Assembly: GCA_031286325.1 (NCBI GenBank)
Contig: JAITUT010000046.1
Span: 1-54,857, forward strand
DNA length: 54,857 nt
Reading direction: 5' to 3'
Source: Helicobacteraceae bacterium
GTDB lineage: Bacteria; Campylobacterota; Campylobacteria; Campylobacterales; SZUA-545
How positions within the stretch are numbered: the first letter of the stretch is position 1; each line of letters opens with the position of its first letter. The notes under the pieces were generated by a model, which saw only the letters and a program-made list of their open reading frames with translations, did no database searches and was not told where the DNA came from. This document shows positions 53,926-54,857 of the stretch, piece after piece. Made by a program: the position numbers and the translations under genes.

Positions 53926-54036
53926 TTACTTGATCAAGCCGAGCCGCTTATCGTCGCGCCTACTTACATACAACATAACGCCGATCATAAAAAACGCGCT
54001 CCCTACAAGCATTGCTAAAGCGATATAAGCCTCCAT
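53926..54036 (-). CDS. Small membrane protein B1 (36 aa)
   Basis: Translated by hand: ATG 54036 shares one base with the A1 stop (TGATG), behind AAAGGAGACGG. The product begins MEAYIALAMLVGSAFFMIGV, has one hydrophobic helix and ends RLGLIK. It is the partner of A1 and a paralogue of B2 (same length and ending). The strict coupling suggests that A and B are made in a fixed ratio and may form one membrane complex. Confidence 0.78.
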   Translation of the reverse strand: MEAYIALAMLVGSAFFMIGVMLYVSRRDDKRLGLIK

Positions 54037-54290
54037 CACCGTCTCCTTTCTACGATATAAGCTCCCGCACCAGCGATTATCATAACAATAACCCCCAAAA
54101 TAATGGTCGCCGCGATCATTTTATAGCCAGCTTCTTTACCTATTCCAAGCAAAATCGCGATAAAGCCCGATCCCGCTATCAATACGCCAAGTCCCATAAC
54201 GCCCGCGCTAATAATGCTCTCCCAGCCTCGCAAGTTGTTAAATACCTTACTTGTAGGCTTCCCAGTCTTTTTGCCACTCTTTAACGCCAT
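54036..54290 (-). CDS. Two-helix membrane protein A1 (84 aa)
   Basis: The protein has a basic front (MALKSGKKTGKPTSKV), then two hydrophobic helices (about 27-47 and 56-79) joined by LLGIGKEAGYKM, and ends VERRR. It is a paralogue of A2 with the shared blocks GSGFIA, IGKEAG and KMIA. A GAGGAGG site precedes the ATG. It is the first gene of the cassette on the minus strand. Function unknown. Confidence 0.82.
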   Translation of the reverse strand: MALKSGKKTGKPTSKVFNNLRGWESIISAGVMGLGVLIAGSGFIAILLGIGKEAGYKMIAATIILGVIVMIIAGAGAYIVERRR

Positions 54291-54307
54291 ATAGCCTCCT
54301 CTGTGCT

Positions 54308-54344
54308 ATAATAAGCGCGATCTATTTGTCTATAAATAGATCGC
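54308..54344 (-). promoter_or_regulatory. Probable promoter and operator of the cassette
   Basis: A TATTAT -10-like box (54313-54308) lies ahead of gene A1. Overlapping the spacer and -35 region is a perfect 11-bp inverted repeat, GCGATCTATTT and AAATAGATCGC (54317-54327 and 54334-54344), the arrangement expected of an operator bound by a dimeric repressor. No regulator gene was found in the cassette. Confidence 0.55.
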
Positions 54345-54672
54345 ACTCGTAAAGATCGCCGCGCCTGCTCCCAAGCGTAAAGCGCGGCGATCGCCTCGTA
54401 AACCTAAGCCTTAACAATAAGTTGTTAAAGAACTCAAACAAGTAGCTAAAATATGCTCTTGTTTTACGCCGATAAACAAATATGAAAGCTAAATTAAAAC
54501 GGAGTATTAAGACGCTTGTTTGCAACATAACGGAATAGACAAATAAAAAGCTAGCGATCGCAAAAAATTAGCCAATGCGATTTGGGTATAAAAGCGATAA
54601 GAATTCCCGCGATCTAATGATTTAGCAAATCATCACTATAATTCGCGAAATTTTTAGAGTTACGAGGGCAAA
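54345..54672. other. 328-base intergenic region
   Basis: Lies between the cassette and the lipoprotein gene. It contains another inverted repeat (GATCGCCGCGC near 54354 with GCGCGGCGATC near 54382) and AT-rich stretches that may hold promoters in both directions. A minus-strand open frame at 54322-54528 has no start signal or family features and was not called. An att site or element boundary could lie here but none is recognisable. Confidence 0.6.
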
Positions 54673-54857
54673 ATGTTCAGAATTTTGATCGCGGCGCTGG
54701 TTTTAACATTGGTTTTGGCTGGATTCATAGGTTGCGCAAAGAGCGCGGAGCTAAAAGAGCCTATGGCGGAAGGCAAGGCGAGCGTTTATATTTACCGAGA
54801 CGCGATTTTCGGCGGTGCTCCGGAATTTAACATAACGATCAACGATCAGCCGCTTGG
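54673..54857 (+). CDS. DUF2846-like lipoprotein (3' end outside window)
   Basis: Starts at ATG 54673 behind a GAGGG site and runs off the window after 61 codons. The N-terminus MFRILIAALVLTLVLAGFIG precedes Cys21, a probable lipid attachment site, although the residues before it (FIGC) are only a loose lipobox. After a Glu/Lys-rich linker comes SVYIYRDAIFGGAPEFNITI, which fits the DUF2846 beginning (VYIYR, then a beta-strand with a ligand-like Asp). Role unknown, envelope-associated. Its upstream region marks the likely right border of the cassette. Confidence 0.72.
   Translation, partial: MFRILIAALVLTLVLAGFIGCAKSAELKEPMAEGKASVYIYRDAIFGGAPEFNITINDQPL

Larger units (their letters stand above)
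50235..54290 (-). mobile_element. Compact all-minus cassette of small membrane proteins around a clamp-like protein
   Basis: Nine genes in one direction: two A/B pairs (84/36 aa and 85/36 aa), a 764-aa clamp-like fusion, then 51-, 71-, 35- and 37-aa proteins. They are separated by GATC-rich hairpins and lie between the ribD terminator and a DUF2846 lipoprotein. All the small proteins have one or two hydrophobic helices and strong ribosome-binding sites. No integrase, relaxase, Zot-type ATPase or capsid protein was identified. The layout resembles a small phage, satellite or plasmid integrated in the chromosome, but this is inference. It could also be a lineage-specific chromosomal cluster. 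Confidence 0.4.

Noticed and set aside
50235-54290. Calling the cassette a filamentous phage
   Set aside because: The small membrane proteins would fit, but the defining Zot-type assembly ATPase, a replication initiator and an adsorption protein were not found, so a more neutral description is used.
54322-54528. A 68-codon minus-strand open frame ahead of the cassette
   Set aside because: It covers the operator-like repeat and has no ribosome-binding site or recognisable domain. It is probably chance.

Overview
The window looks like a chromosome piece from an uncultured member of the Campylobacterota (Epsilonproteobacteria). I base this on gene content and gene order recalled from Campylobacter and Helicobacter. 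These include a CiaD-like gene next to cca and purU; tlyA next to ribF; a COG3400 TrkA-like gene, aroB and an MscS channel with tgt and truD beside them; HemJ beside a Bpt-type leucyltransferase; a DUF5644 protein; and RpmH-RnpA-YidC-Jag in a row. GATC-containing palindromes such as GCGATCGC are extremely frequent in the core genes and rare in several AT-rich accessory genes, which helps to separate native from acquired DNA. Genes are packed tightly, with many ATGA or TAATG stop-start overlaps and several TTG or GTG starts.

Layout. 1-643: two accessory, immunity-like genes (the first cut by the window edge) directly behind sucC, sharing a 33-bp repeat that covers their start codons. 639-5225 (minus): rpmH-rnpA-yidC-jag-sucC. 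5505-6401: membrane-anchored DNA/RNA endonuclease. 6523-8041 (plus): AT-rich cluster of three immunity-like genes, one of them DUF7832. 8250-14475 (minus): dnaX, purU, cca, ciaD-like, ribF, tlyA, rhodanese. 14509-15481 (plus): metallopeptidase and membrane protein. 15476-22060 (minus): DUF2779, ispH, pdxA, TraF-like outer-membrane protein, lipoprotein, ttcA, hemJ. 22167-23704 (plus): bpt and an HD-GYP protein. 23763-30781 (minus): mscS, aroB, COG3400, truD, tgt and a shortened SpeE-like gene. 30995-37026 (plus): typA, a metal-type ABC ATPase, nusA, an RraB-TPR fusion and a family 8 glycosyltransferase. The rest of the core comprises DUF3108, lpxB, tRNA-Asn, DUF5644, rdgB, nfo, cheA, thiC and ribD.

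Two regions stand out. First, the glycosyltransferase at 35964-37026 is interrupted near its 5' end by a compound (AC)11(AG)18 microsatellite and is out of frame by exactly one dinucleotide unit, as expected for a phase-variable surface-sugar gene caught in the OFF state. Second, 50235-54290 is a compact, all-minus cassette between the ribD terminator and a DUF2846 lipoprotein. It encodes eight tiny membrane proteins, including a tandemly duplicated two-gene module, around a 764-residue protein. The first ~370 residues of that protein read like a DnaN sliding clamp, fused to an Ala/Glu-rich linker and a separate C-terminal domain. I see no integrase, relaxase or Zot gene in it. I think it is an uncharacterised phage-, plasmid- or satellite-like unit, and it is the best candidate here for an undescribed system.

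Smaller accessory pockets sit next to tRNA-Asn (toxin-domain remnant, 40600-41434) and at 42112-42306 (ribbon-helix-helix protein). No rRNA, CRISPR array or insertion-sequence transposase was seen.
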